NCBI GenBank assembly: GCA_029268045.1
Contig: JAJUHF010000008.1
Location: forward strand, 1-51,454
Length of the DNA stretch: 51,454 nt
Direction of reading: 5' to 3'
Origin: Anseongella ginsenosidimutans
GTDB taxonomy: Bacteria; Bacteroidota; Bacteroidia; Sphingobacteriales; Sphingobacteriaceae
Part shown: positions 25,517 to 33,250 of the stretch, one piece after another
Layout: the number at the start of each line of letters is the position of its first letter
Position numbering within the stretch: position 1 is the first letter of the stretch
The notes under the pieces: generated by a model
Told to the model about the DNA's origin: nothing
The model's input: only the letters and a program-made list of their open reading frames with translations
Databases searched by the model: none
Program-made: the position numbers and the translations under genes

Positions 25517-26416
25517 ATGAATAAAATAACCGTTATTGGCGCCGGCACAATGGGCAACGGAATCGCGCATGTTTTTGCCCAGCACGGTTTTGAGGTGGCA
25601 CTCATGGACAGCTCCGTGAAGTCGCTGGAACGCGCGCTGCAGACTATCGGCACCAACCTGGACCGGATGATAAAGAAGGAACAGATCCCGCCCGGAGAAC
25701 GGCAAAAGATACTGGACAGAATCCGTACCTCCACGGAGATTGGCTCCGCCGTGGAAGGCGCCACCCTGGTGGTAGAGGCCATACCGGAGGTCCCCGAACT
25801 GAAGCATTCCCTGTTCAGCCAACTGGATGCGTTGTGTCCGCCGGAAACCATCCTGGCCAGCAATACCTCCTCCATATCCATTTCCAAGCTGGCTGCCGCT
25901 ACCCGCCGTCCGGAAAAGGTCCTTGGCATGCATTTCATGAATCCCGTTCCGGTCATGCAGTTGGTGGAAGTCATCAAAGGCTATTCCACCTCGGAGGAAA
26001 CCGGCCAGGCCGTAATGGAACTGGCCCGGAAACTGGAAAAAACTCCGGTGCTGGTGAACGATTACCCGGGTTTCATTGCCAACCGCATCCTGATGCCCAT
26101 GATCAACGAAGCCATTTACAGCCTGCACGAGGGAGTGGCCGGGGTGGAGGCGATTGACACGGTTATGAAACTGGGAATGTCCCACCCCATGGGTCCGCTG
26201 AAGCTGGCGGATTTCATTGGCCTGGACGTCTGCCTGTCCATCCTCCAGGTTCTTTACGACGGCTTCGGGAATCCCAAATACGCACCCTGTCCCTTGCTGG
26301 TAAACATGGTTACGGCCGGACGCCTGGGCGTGAAATCGGGAACCGGATTTTATTCCTACGAGCGCGGAGTCAAAGAGGCGGTGGTGGCCCGGGATTTCGC
26401 CGGCAAGACCGTTTAA
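25517..26416 (+). CDS. 3-hydroxyacyl-CoA (3-hydroxybutyryl-CoA) dehydrogenase
   Basis: A 299-residue stand-alone NAD-dependent dehydrogenase of the Hbd/FadB2/PaaH type. The Rossmann motif VIGAGTMGNGIAHVFAQHG occupies residues 6-24. The catalytic His139 lies in GMHFMNPVP with the partner Glu in LVVEAIPE. The C-terminal helical domain contains NDYPGFIANRILMPMINEA and PMGPLKLADFIGLD, both family hallmarks. It oxidises 3-hydroxyacyl-CoA in fatty-acid or butyrate-type metabolism, and no hydratase or thiolase is adjacent. I use the ATG at 25517 (MNKITVIG); a TTG at 25493 would add eight unlikely residues. It is convergent with argS. Confidence 0.93.
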   Translation: MNKITVIGAGTMGNGIAHVFAQHGFEVALMDSSVKSLERALQTIGTNLDRMIKKEQIPPGERQKILDRIRTSTEIGSAVEGATLVVEAIPEVPELKHSLFSQLDALCPPETILASNTSSISISKLAAATRRPEKVLGMHFMNPVPVMQLVEVIKGYSTSEETGQAVMELARKLEKTPVLVNDYPGFIANRILMPMINEAIYSLHEGVAGVEAIDTVMKLGMSHPMGPLKLADFIGLDVCLSILQVLYDGFGNPKYAPCPLLVNMVTAGRLGVKSGTGFYSYERGVKEAVVARDFAGKTV

Positions 26417-26443
26417 TTCCTGCACCCGGGCAATGCGCGCGTG

Positions 26444-28231
26444 CTACATCTGTTCAGGCACTTCAATTCCCAGCAATCCCATTCCCCGGCTGATGATGTC
26501 GGCGGTAATTTCAGAAAGACAGACCCGGAACGCCTGCACCGCCGGGTCTTCGGCCTTGCGGATCGGATTGTCGTGATAGAATTTATTGTAGGTTTTCGCC
26601 AGTTCGAACAGGTAATTGGCCATAATGGCCGGATTATATGTTTCGGCCGCTTCCCCGATGATCTCCTCGAATTTATTCAGCAGGATGATCAGGTTCTTTT
26701 CATCGGCATTGAGCGAAAGCACGGCGGGATCGAATGTGGTCTTTTCCTCCGCGATGCCCCCTCCCTTTTCCAATACCGAACGGATTCGGGCGTAGGTGTA
26801 TTGGATGAACGGACCGGTATGCCCCTGCAGGTCGATGGATTCATTCGGGTCAAAAAGAAGCCGCTTTTTGGGGTCTACCCGTAACAGGAAATACTTCAAC
26901 GCGGCCATCCCTACCTTCCGGAACAGCTCGGTTTGTTCCTCTTCGGGTAATTCGTGCGCCTTTCCAAGCTCCAGCGTATTCTGCCGGGCTTTCTCAATCA
27001 TTTCCTCAATCAGGTCGTCCGCATCCACCACAGTCCCCTCGCGCGATTTCATCTTCCCTGACGGCAGGTCAACCATTCCGTAGGACAGGTGATACAGGCC
27101 CTCGGCCCAGGCCCTGCCCAGTTTCTTCAGGATCAGGAAAAGCACCCGGAAATGGTAGTCCTGCTCGTTCCCAACTACATACACCGACTTATCCATGCGG
27201 TAATCGTCGTATTTCAGCTGCGCGGTACCCAGATCCTGCGTAATGTATACAGAAGTTCCGTCGGCCCGCAGCAGCAGCTTTTCGTCCAGGCCGTCTTCGG
27301 AAAGATCAATCCAGACCGAACCGTCGGCCTTCCTGAAAAACACGCCTTTGTCCAGGCCTTCCCTGACCAGGTCTTTTCCCAGCAGGTAGGTCTCCGATTC
27401 GTAATACACCTGATCGAAATCCACCCCCAGCTTCCGATAGGTATGATCAAAGCCTTCGTAAACCCAGCCGTTCATCTTCTTCCAGAGGCTGACCACTTCC
27501 TGGTCTCCATCTTCCCACCGTTTGAGCATTTCCTGCGCTTCCCGCATCAGGGGCGCGGCCGCTTTGGCTTCCTCCTCGGGCATTCCCCCGTTCACCAACT
27601 CGCTTACTTGCTCTTTGTATTTCCGGTCAAACAGCACATAATATTTACCCACCAGATGATCCCCTTTGATCCCGGCAGATTCGGGCGTCTCCCCGTCTCC
27701 AAACTTCTCCCAGGCAAGCATGGACTTGCAGATATGGATTCCGCGGTCGTTAACCAGGTTGCACTTGATTACCTCATAGCCGGCCGCCTCCAGAATGCGG
27801 GCTACGGAGTAGCCCAACAGGTTATTCCGGATGTGCCCCAAATGAAGCGGCTTATTTGTATTGGGTGATGAGTATTCAATCATCACTTTCGCCCCGCTGC
27901 GGGAGCGGATTCCGTAATTCTCCGACGCGGAAATAGCCTGTACCCGTCCCAGCCAGTAGGCATCGCTGATCACCAGGTTCAGAAACCCTTTGATCACATT
28001 GAACCGGGCCACTTCCGGGTAGCGCGACTGCATGTACGCGCCCAGTTCCCGGGCGGTTTCCTCGGGTGACTTTTTGGAAAAGCGTGTAAACGGAAAGCTG
28101 ACCACGGTCAAATCGCCTTCAAACTCCTTCCTGGTTTCATTAAGGGTTACCGAAGAAGGGGAAATTGTCTCATTATATAATGCTGCAATGGTCTCGGCCG
28201 TTATGCCGGCCACAAATTCAGTAATGGTCAT
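26444..28231 (-). CDS. argS: Arginyl-tRNA synthetase
   Basis: A 595-residue class I synthetase. The N-terminal Add-1 domain precedes SSPNTNKPLHLGHIRNNLLG-type text (shown in part), with HLGH at 130-133. Later come the family stretch VDLPSGKMKSREGT, a degenerate KMSKS loop, and the C-terminal anticodon-binding domain with YTYARIRS and the usual end. It charges tRNA-Arg and, unusually among synthetases, needs tRNA to activate the amino acid. Its ATG overlaps the stop of the upstream arginase gene by one base (TGATG), so translation of the two is probably coupled. Confidence 0.96.
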   Translation of the reverse strand: MTITEFVAGITAETIAALYNETISPSSVTLNETRKEFEGDLTVVSFPFTRFSKKSPEETARELGAYMQSRYPEVARFNVIKGFLNLVISDAYWLGRVQAISASENYGIRSRSGAKVMIEYSSPNTNKPLHLGHIRNNLLGYSVARILEAAGYEVIKCNLVNDRGIHICKSMLAWEKFGDGETPESAGIKGDHLVGKYYVLFDRKYKEQVSELVNGGMPEEEAKAAAPLMREAQEMLKRWEDGDQEVVSLWKKMNGWVYEGFDHTYRKLGVDFDQVYYESETYLLGKDLVREGLDKGVFFRKADGSVWIDLSEDGLDEKLLLRADGTSVYITQDLGTAQLKYDDYRMDKSVYVVGNEQDYHFRVLFLILKKLGRAWAEGLYHLSYGMVDLPSGKMKSREGTVVDADDLIEEMIEKARQNTLELGKAHELPEEEQTELFRKVGMAALKYFLLRVDPKKRLLFDPNESIDLQGHTGPFIQYTYARIRSVLEKGGGIAEEKTTFDPAVLSLNADEKNLIILLNKFEEIIGEAAETYNPAIMANYLFELAKTYNKFYHDNPIRKAEDPAVQAFRVCLSEITADIISRGMGLLGIEVPEQM

Positions 28232-29181
28232 CAGATATTATGTATTAATTGATTGCTTGCCCTCAGAAGTATATCAAACGCATGTTCGGCCATTGCGTTT
28301 TCCGTGTCCAGCGTAGGATTTACTTCCACCAGTTCAAACGAAACCACTTTTTTACTTTGCATCAAGCGGACTACCAGGGTGCGCGCTTCCCGTCCGCTGA
28401 TTCCATTGGGAACCGGTGTTCCCGTTCCGCGCGAGACCGAGGGGTCCATCACATCCACGTCAAATGAAACATGAATCAGGTCGCAATCCTCCAGGTGTCG
28501 CAGGGTTTCAATCGCTATTTTTTCCACCCCCGCACGCCGGACCTCCTTTGTCGTAAAACGTTTAACGCCTTTTTCTTTTAACAGATACTCTTCCGCCGGT
28601 TCGATGTCGCGTAACCCGATCATTACCAGGTCTCCGTATCGGATCTTCGGACAGATGCCGCCCACATTTTTTAACTGATACCAGAAGTTAAGAGTTTCCT
28701 GGTCGGGCGAATTCAGTTTGGACTCGAGGTTATCTTCGTCCAGTGAAATCGCCGCCGGCATGCCGTGCATATTTCCCGAAGGGGTCGTATAGGGCGAATG
28801 CATGTCGGCATGAGCATCGATCCAGATTACGCCCAGCCGGATTTTGGGATATGCCATCCGGACGCCCGCTATGGTTCCCACGGCAATGCTATGATCTCCC
28901 CCGATCACGATCGGAAACTCCCCCAGCTCCAGGGTGCCCCGAACCGCTTCACTCACCCGTTCGGCCATGGTCAGTACGCCGGAGATCCGCTTGGCATACC
29001 GGTCCCCGGAAGACTCGAAAAGCAAATGGTTTTCATCGGGAACCGAAACCCAGGGATAACGCTTGAAAAACCGGCTGCTGAAATCGAGCGAAGCGATGCG
29101 GATCGCGTCCGGCCCCAGACTGGCGCCGCGCGTCCCCGCCCCTATCTCCGACCGCACTTCTATTAGCTTTAGCTTATGCAT
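28231..29181 (-). CDS. Arginase family protein, probable arginase
   Basis: A 316-residue manganese ureohydrolase. Metal ligands are in GGDHS (94-98), DAHAD (122-126) and SFDVDVMDP (from 239). The stretches EIGAGTRGASLGPDAIR, SPYTTPSGNMHGMP and FELVEVNPTLD resemble true arginases more than agmatinases, especially the SGNMHG loop that recognises the amino acid end. It would split arginine to ornithine and urea. Agmatinase or formimidoylglutamase activity remains possible, particularly as an arginine decarboxylase is encoded divergently next door. It is first in a two-gene unit with argS, joined by a one-base overlap. Confidence 0.85.
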   Translation of the reverse strand: MHKLKLIEVRSEIGAGTRGASLGPDAIRIASLDFSSRFFKRYPWVSVPDENHLLFESSGDRYAKRISGVLTMAERVSEAVRGTLELGEFPIVIGGDHSIAVGTIAGVRMAYPKIRLGVIWIDAHADMHSPYTTPSGNMHGMPAAISLDEDNLESKLNSPDQETLNFWYQLKNVGGICPKIRYGDLVMIGLRDIEPAEEYLLKEKGVKRFTTKEVRRAGVEKIAIETLRHLEDCDLIHVSFDVDVMDPSVSRGTGTPVPNGISGREARTLVVRLMQSKKVVSFELVEVNPTLDTENAMAEHAFDILLRASNQLIHNI

Positions 29182-29239
29182 ACAAAAACCCTGGTTCCCA
29201 ACATTTTTATCGGGCGCGAGTTATTATTGGATAGAATTA

Positions 29240-29247
29240 TATCTTTG
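29240..29247 (+). promoter_or_regulatory. Putative -7 promoter element of the arginine decarboxylase gene
   Basis: TATCTTTG fits TAnnTTTG. Transcription would start near 29254, leaving a 14-base leader that includes AAAAGAG ahead of the ATG at 29268. No -33 box at normal spacing. Confidence 0.5.
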
Positions 29248-29267
29248 CAAACCAAATTAAAAAAGAG

Positions 29268-30653
29268 ATGCAAAGCTACCAAGAATTTCTTGATTTGAGC
29301 GTAGGTTTCCCTCAGGAAGGATTTGAGGTCTATGAGGATGAGCTCTATTTCCATGATATCAATCTCATGGAACTGATCGAGACGTATGGGACACCCTTGA
29401 AATTCACGTACTTGCCCATTATAAGCAAGAAAATCCAACAGGCCCGCCTGTGGTTCCAGCGGGCTATTGTCAACAATAATTACCGCGGGAAATACAAATA
29501 TTGTTACTGCACGAAGAGTTCCCACTTCCGTCATGTGGTGGAGGAAGCGTTCAAGAACGATATTCACCTGGAAACATCGGCCGCATTTGACATGTCCATG
29601 ATCGACGCCCTGGAGAAGAAGGGGATCGTCAGCAAGGATGTGTACGTGGTGTGCAATGGCTTCAAAACAGTCCAGTACAAACAATACATCGTGGACATGA
29701 TCCACGATGGCTTCAAAAACATCATTCCCATCCTGGACAACAAGGAAGAATTCAATTTCTACGATGACGAGCTGGACATGGAATGCAATCTGGGCATCCG
29801 GATCGCCACCGAAGAGCAGCCCGATTCGCAGTTTTATACCAGCCGGCTCGGCATCCGTTCGGAGGACATCATTGACCTGTACCAGAACAAGATTGCCAGC
29901 CGTCCGAATTTCAAGGTGACTATGCTCCACTTTTTCATCAATTCAGGGATCAGTGATACACCCTATTACTGGAATGAACTGGAAAAGTGCGTGACCCTAT
30001 ACTGCAAATTCAAAAAGGTGAATCCGCACCTGACCATGCTCGATATCGGCGGCGGCATGCCCTTCAAGGATTCGCTGATATTTGATTTCGACTACGAATA
30101 CATGGTCAATGAGATCATCAAACGGATCAAGGAGATTTGCGCGGAACACGATGTGATGGAACCCGACATCATCACCGAGTTCGGAAAATACACCGTGGCG
30201 GAAGCCTCGGGCATCCTCTATAAAGTGCTTGGACGTAAGCTGCAGAACGACCGCGAAAAATGGCTGATGCTGGACGGCAGCTTCATCAACAACCTGCCGG
30301 ACGTATGGGCGATGAATCAACGGTATATCCTACTGCCCATAAATAACTGGGACTCAGAATATGAGCGGGTGAATATGGGGGGCATTACCTGCGATGGTCA
30401 GGATTATTACAACCAGGAAGCCCACATGAACAACGTGTTCATGCCCAAGACCCGAAAGGTGCAGTACCTGGGCTTTTTCCATACCGGCGCCTACCAGGAA
30501 ACCCTGGGCGGATACGGCGGCATTCACCATTGCCTGCTGCCCACCCCCAAACACATCCTGATTCGCCGTAACCGGGATGAGACCTTCAATTACGAAGTGC
30601 TGAGCGAAGAGCAGAACAGCAAGCAGGTGCTTAAGATCCTGGGATACATTTAA
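29268..30653 (+). CDS. speA: Biosynthetic arginine decarboxylase, Bacteroidota type
   Basis: A 461-residue fold-III PLP decarboxylase (alanine-racemase-like barrel plus beta domain). The PLP lysine is in YCYCTKSSHF (Lys83), the phosphate-binding Gly loop is LDIGGGMP near 258-265, and TEFGKYTVAEASG carries the acidic residue that binds PLP. The length and the N-terminus match the short Bacteroidota arginine decarboxylases rather than the 630-residue E. coli SpeA. It converts arginine to agmatine for polyamine synthesis. It is divergent from arginase-argS, with 86 bases between. A strong terminator follows immediately. Confidence 0.87.
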   Translation: MQSYQEFLDLSVGFPQEGFEVYEDELYFHDINLMELIETYGTPLKFTYLPIISKKIQQARLWFQRAIVNNNYRGKYKYCYCTKSSHFRHVVEEAFKNDIHLETSAAFDMSMIDALEKKGIVSKDVYVVCNGFKTVQYKQYIVDMIHDGFKNIIPILDNKEEFNFYDDELDMECNLGIRIATEEQPDSQFYTSRLGIRSEDIIDLYQNKIASRPNFKVTMLHFFINSGISDTPYYWNELEKCVTLYCKFKKVNPHLTMLDIGGGMPFKDSLIFDFDYEYMVNEIIKRIKEICAEHDVMEPDIITEFGKYTVAEASGILYKVLGRKLQNDREKWLMLDGSFINNLPDVWAMNQRYILLPINNWDSEYERVNMGGITCDGQDYYNQEAHMNNVFMPKTRKVQYLGFFHTGAYQETLGGYGGIHHCLLPTPKHILIRRNRDETFNYEVLSEEQNSKQVLKILGYI

Positions 30654-30658
30654 AGCCG

Positions 30659-30705
30659 AAAACAGGCAGCAGGATAGGGAGGAAGCACATCCTGCTGCCT
30701 GTTTT
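30659..30705. terminator. Strong bidirectional terminator between arginine decarboxylase and the cupin gene
   Basis: A perfect 17-bp inverted repeat: the left arm at 30659-30675 (AAAACAGGCAGCAGGAT) pairs with 30689-30705, leaving a 13-base loop. The T tract to 30706 holds the TAA stop of the minus-strand cupin gene. Confidence 0.9.
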
Positions 30706-31211
30706 TACTGTCTATTGAAATCGTCCTGGACCCGTACGATATCCTCTTCATCGGAGGGCTGGGCGGCATCGGTATGCTGCCATATTTCGGCAAGGATACC
30801 CCATTCCTTCAGGCCCACCAGTCGGTGGCGTTCGCCCTGACGGAGGGTAATCACCGCGCCTGGCACCAGGGTTTGCAGGGGGCCTTCCTCATCGGTTGGG
30901 CTGGTTACCACGCCCACCGTGCCGCGCAGTACTTTCCATATTTCGGCACGCCGGTGATGATATTGCCAGGAAAGCCGCTTTCCGGGTGCCACCACCAGGA
31001 TCTTGGGACTGAGCTTGCCTGAAATGCGTAGGTCCTCGGTCTTCATGCCATCGAAATAGGCATCGGCAAAAGCCTGCGCCTGCGCTTCCTCTATTACAAA
31101 GAAACCGCCCCAGGGTCTTGTCCTGTCCTGCTGACGGATCGTAAATTCCTTGCTGTTCAGTTCCTTTTCCACTTCGCTGAAAATGCGCTCTTTTTCTTCT
31201 TCGCGTTGCAT
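30705..31211 (-). CDS. Cupin protein of the phosphomannose isomerase type II-like group
   Basis: A 168-residue protein with one double-stranded beta-helix in its C-terminal half. The metal-type cupin motif is read in SWQYHHRRAEIWKVLRGTVGVV, and the second motif in LRQGERHRLVGL with ILAEIWQHTDA, very close to the C-terminal domain of mannose-1-phosphate guanylyltransferase/mannose-6-phosphate isomerase proteins. The N-terminal half is unique and begins with RPWGGFFVIEE, similar to the RPWG lead of those domains. No nucleotidyltransferase domain is present. The ATG at 31211 follows AAGAAAAGGA; the TTG at 31238 is an alternative. The sugar substrate is unknown. Confidence 0.8.
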   Translation of the reverse strand: MQREEEKERIFSEVEKELNSKEFTIRQQDRTRPWGGFFVIEEAQAQAFADAYFDGMKTEDLRISGKLSPKILVVAPGKRLSWQYHHRRAEIWKVLRGTVGVVTSPTDEEGPLQTLVPGAVITLRQGERHRLVGLKEWGILAEIWQHTDAAQPSDEEDIVRVQDDFNRQ

Positions 31212-31243
31212 TCCTTTTCTTATTTGATTTATTGCCAAAAATA

Positions 31244-31287
31244 AAAAATGACCGGTGATCCAAACGAGTGATCAACCGGTCATTTTT
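31244..31287 (-). terminator. Terminator of the small outer-membrane barrel gene
   Basis: AAAAATGACCGGT (31244-31256) pairs with ACCGGTCATTTTT (31275-31287). The stem extends inward through GATC/GATC with one bulge. On the minus strand it lies between the barrel gene and the cupin gene and ends in a T run. Confidence 0.82.
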
Positions 31288-31344
31288 ATACCGTGCTTCG
31301 GTATGCAGGTTGCACAAACGAAGCGAAAGGATTTCCCCTTTTGA

Positions 31345-31824
31345 TTAAAATGCGTACCGGATGGAAAGACCCAGGCTGCTCGCCTCGAACTCCGACACGG
31401 GAGTAAACAGGAAATGCGGCCTCCAGTCTACGGTAAAGTTCAGTGGCACATCGTTGATCTTGTAGTCCAGACCGATAATGGGAGTCGCGCCAAAAGCAGC
31501 GTCTCCACCGCCGTCCGGAATGCCGATAAACGGACCAATCCCCACGAGCCACTTCAGGCCGTCTGCATTGGGAATGTCTTTATGGTATTCATAAAGCGCA
31601 CTAATAAAGAAGGCATGATCATAAAAGGTCAGGATGGCTTCTCCCGCGCCGTTTTCAGTAAAAAAGTGCTTGCCGGTAATCCCCACACCGCGAAAGTCAA
31701 TATCCCCAACCCGCAAGCCAATGGCCGTGTTGTACTCCGTACCGGTGCTTTGGGCATAGGTTGCGTTCTGCAGGCTTATCAGCAGTCCTGCCAGTACCGT
31801 TAAAGTGAAGAAAAGTTTTTTCAT
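31345..31824 (-). CDS. Small outer-membrane beta-barrel protein, putative
   Basis: A 159-residue exported protein. A clear signal peptide (KKLFFTLTVLAGLLISLQNATYAQ) precedes amphipathic strands alternating with Gly and aromatic residues, such as GLRVGDIDFRGVGITGKHF and LNFTVDWRPHFLF, and the C-terminus ends SLGLSIRYAF with the terminal Phe expected for BAM-dependent barrels. Size fits an 8-strand barrel. The first Met of MKKLFF at 31824 is chosen; an upstream ATG at 31863 would place the promoter inside the gene. A near-ideal promoter lies 18-48 bases upstream. Ligand or role is unknown. Confidence 0.8.
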   Translation of the reverse strand: MKKLFFTLTVLAGLLISLQNATYAQSTGTEYNTAIGLRVGDIDFRGVGITGKHFFTENGAGEAILTFYDHAFFISALYEYHKDIPNADGLKWLVGIGPFIGIPDGGGDAAFGATPIIGLDYKINDVPLNFTVDWRPHFLFTPVSEFEASSLGLSIRYAF

Positions 31825-31841
31825 AATTATAAATTTGGCAG

Positions 31842-31872
31842 CAAAAATAGCGATCCGCGCCAATTTTCAAAA
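31842..31872 (-). promoter_or_regulatory. Bacteroidota housekeeping promoter, -33 and -7 boxes
   Basis: On the minus strand TTTTG (31868-31872) is followed after 18 bases by TATTTTTG (31842-31849). This matches the TTTG-N17-20-TAnnTTTG promoter of the Bacteroidota primary sigma factor. It is the clearest promoter in the window and drives the small barrel gene at 31824. Confidence 0.75.
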
Positions 31873-31958
31873 CAACAAAGCCGAATAAAGCAATTGTTAC
31901 GTTCTCCGGTAGCACAATGGCACCCAGATTGCGTTATGACAGAATAAACGAGGTAACA

Positions 31959-32504
31959 ATGAAAGTTCAGATGAAAATACATTGGGTCGGACTACTCAGC
32001 CTGGTCCTGGCGGTTGGATGCGCCGCACCCCGGGAAGGCTACGGTCCGCCGCGTGATACGGGGAATTATTACAACAACCGGCCGGGATATTATTATTACT
32101 ATCCGGGTCCGGATGTGTATTATGACCTGGCCACGGGACAATATTTTTACGTAGTGGACGGGGCATGGCTCTATTCAAGCTCCCTGCCATCCTATTATTA
32201 CGATCGGCTGGGACGCTACGTACGGGTTTATGTACCGGACGGCTACCCCTATTACCACGTCCGTGAGCATGCCCGCAAATACGACCGGCCGCGTCCCCGC
32301 GGGAACGATCCACGGCCACGTGACGAACAGAACCGTCCGAGGCCACGCGATAACAATAACCAGCGTCCCCAGACCCGGCCCGAAAGCCGGCCGCGGGATA
32401 ACCAGCGCCAGCCCGAGGCGAATCCAAGACCACGTCAGACCCCTTCACAGGGAACACAGGAACGAGGCTCGCAGGAAAACAACCGGCCCCGGCCCAGAAA
32501 CTAA
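31959..32504 (+). CDS. Lipoprotein with Tyr-rich head and Pro/Arg/Asn-rich tail
   Basis: A 181-residue lipoprotein. The signal ends in LAVGC, lipidated Cys21. Residues about 30-100 are extremely rich in Tyr (a run of five, then DVYYDLATGQYFYVVDGAWLYSS), similar to WxxYY-type periplasmic repeats. From about 105 the chain becomes a low-complexity tail of RPRP, RPRD and NQRP repeats, strongly basic and probably disordered. The ATG at 31959 is chosen because AGG lies six bases upstream; the ATG at 31917 gives no good signal. It ends 10 bases before the convergent pseudouridine synthase gene. Function unknown; cell-wall or surface binding is conjecture. Confidence 0.78.
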   Translation: MKVQMKIHWVGLLSLVLAVGCAAPREGYGPPRDTGNYYNNRPGYYYYYPGPDVYYDLATGQYFYVVDGAWLYSSSLPSYYYDRLGRYVRVYVPDGYPYYHVREHARKYDRPRPRGNDPRPRDEQNRPRPRDNNNQRPQTRPESRPRDNQRQPEANPRPRQTPSQGTQERGSQENNRPRPRN

Positions 32505-32514
32505 AGCGCGCGGA

Positions 32515-33237
32515 TCAAACGCTGTCGAATTTGTCCAGAATTTTTAACAGCGCCGCAAAATCGCGGGGATAGGGCGCGGTGACGGTTTTCGGTTCGTTAT
32601 TCAACAAGCGGAACCGCAGACTGTAGGCGTGCAGGGCAAACCGTCGGATGATGGGCTGCTCCTCTTCCCCTTTTGCGATGCGATAATTCCGTTTCAGATT
32701 GGAAAGATACACGGGCTTCCCGCCGTACTGTTCATCGTTGCAGATGGCCGCGTGCTGGGTGGCGAGATGAATTCGTATCTGATGCATCCGGCCGGTAAGG
32801 GGACGGCATTCGGCCAGTGTATAATGACGGTACACGCGTAACGTATTAAAGATGGTTTCGGCATTTTTCCCGTCCCGGCGGCTGATCTTTACGTGTCCCT
32901 TTCCCAGATTCTGAATAGGCAGATTGATCCGGAGATCTTTGAAGTCATGAATGCCATCCAGGACGGCATGGTACACCTTGTCGATTTCACGGTGTTCGAA
33001 CTGCATGGAAAAATGCCGGTAGGCCGCCGGATGCTTTGCGATCAGCAATATGCCCGAAGTCTCTTTATCCAGGCGATGGCAGATCTGTGCTTCGGCGTGG
33101 TATGCTTTGGCCAGGCGCAGCATGCTGGGGCCCTCCCCGCTGCGCTCGTCGAGTGTGGAAACAAAAGCCGGTTTGTTAACCGTAATCAGTTCGTCGTTCT
33201 CAAATAAGATCAGGTCTTTGAACTGCGGAATTCTCAT
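32515..33237 (-). CDS. RluA-family RNA pseudouridine synthase
   Basis: A 240-residue pseudouridine synthase. The catalytic signature CHRLDKETSGILLIAKHP holds Asp57; the KVYHAVLDG strand and the GRMHQIRIHLA stretch are also family marks. There is no S4 RNA-binding domain, so it is a short RluA/RsuA-like member. It isomerises uridine in rRNA or tRNA; the site cannot be read. It is the third gene of a minus-strand unit behind a response regulator and a histidine kinase, starting 13 bases after the kinase stop, an unexpected placement for an RNA-modification gene. Confidence 0.87.
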   Translation of the reverse strand: MRIPQFKDLILFENDELITVNKPAFVSTLDERSGEGPSMLRLAKAYHAEAQICHRLDKETSGILLIAKHPAAYRHFSMQFEHREIDKVYHAVLDGIHDFKDLRINLPIQNLGKGHVKISRRDGKNAETIFNTLRVYRHYTLAECRPLTGRMHQIRIHLATQHAAICNDEQYGGKPVYLSNLKRNYRIAKGEEEQPIIRRFALHAYSLRFRLLNNEPKTVTAPYPRDFAALLKILDKFDSV

Positions 33238-33250
33238 TTGCTTGTGTTAA

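Noticed and set aside
25508-26425. Minus-strand frame almost exactly mirroring the 3-hydroxyacyl-CoA dehydrogenase
   Set aside because: His/Gly-rich composition typical of antisense translation; the plus frame has the Rossmann and catalytic motifs.
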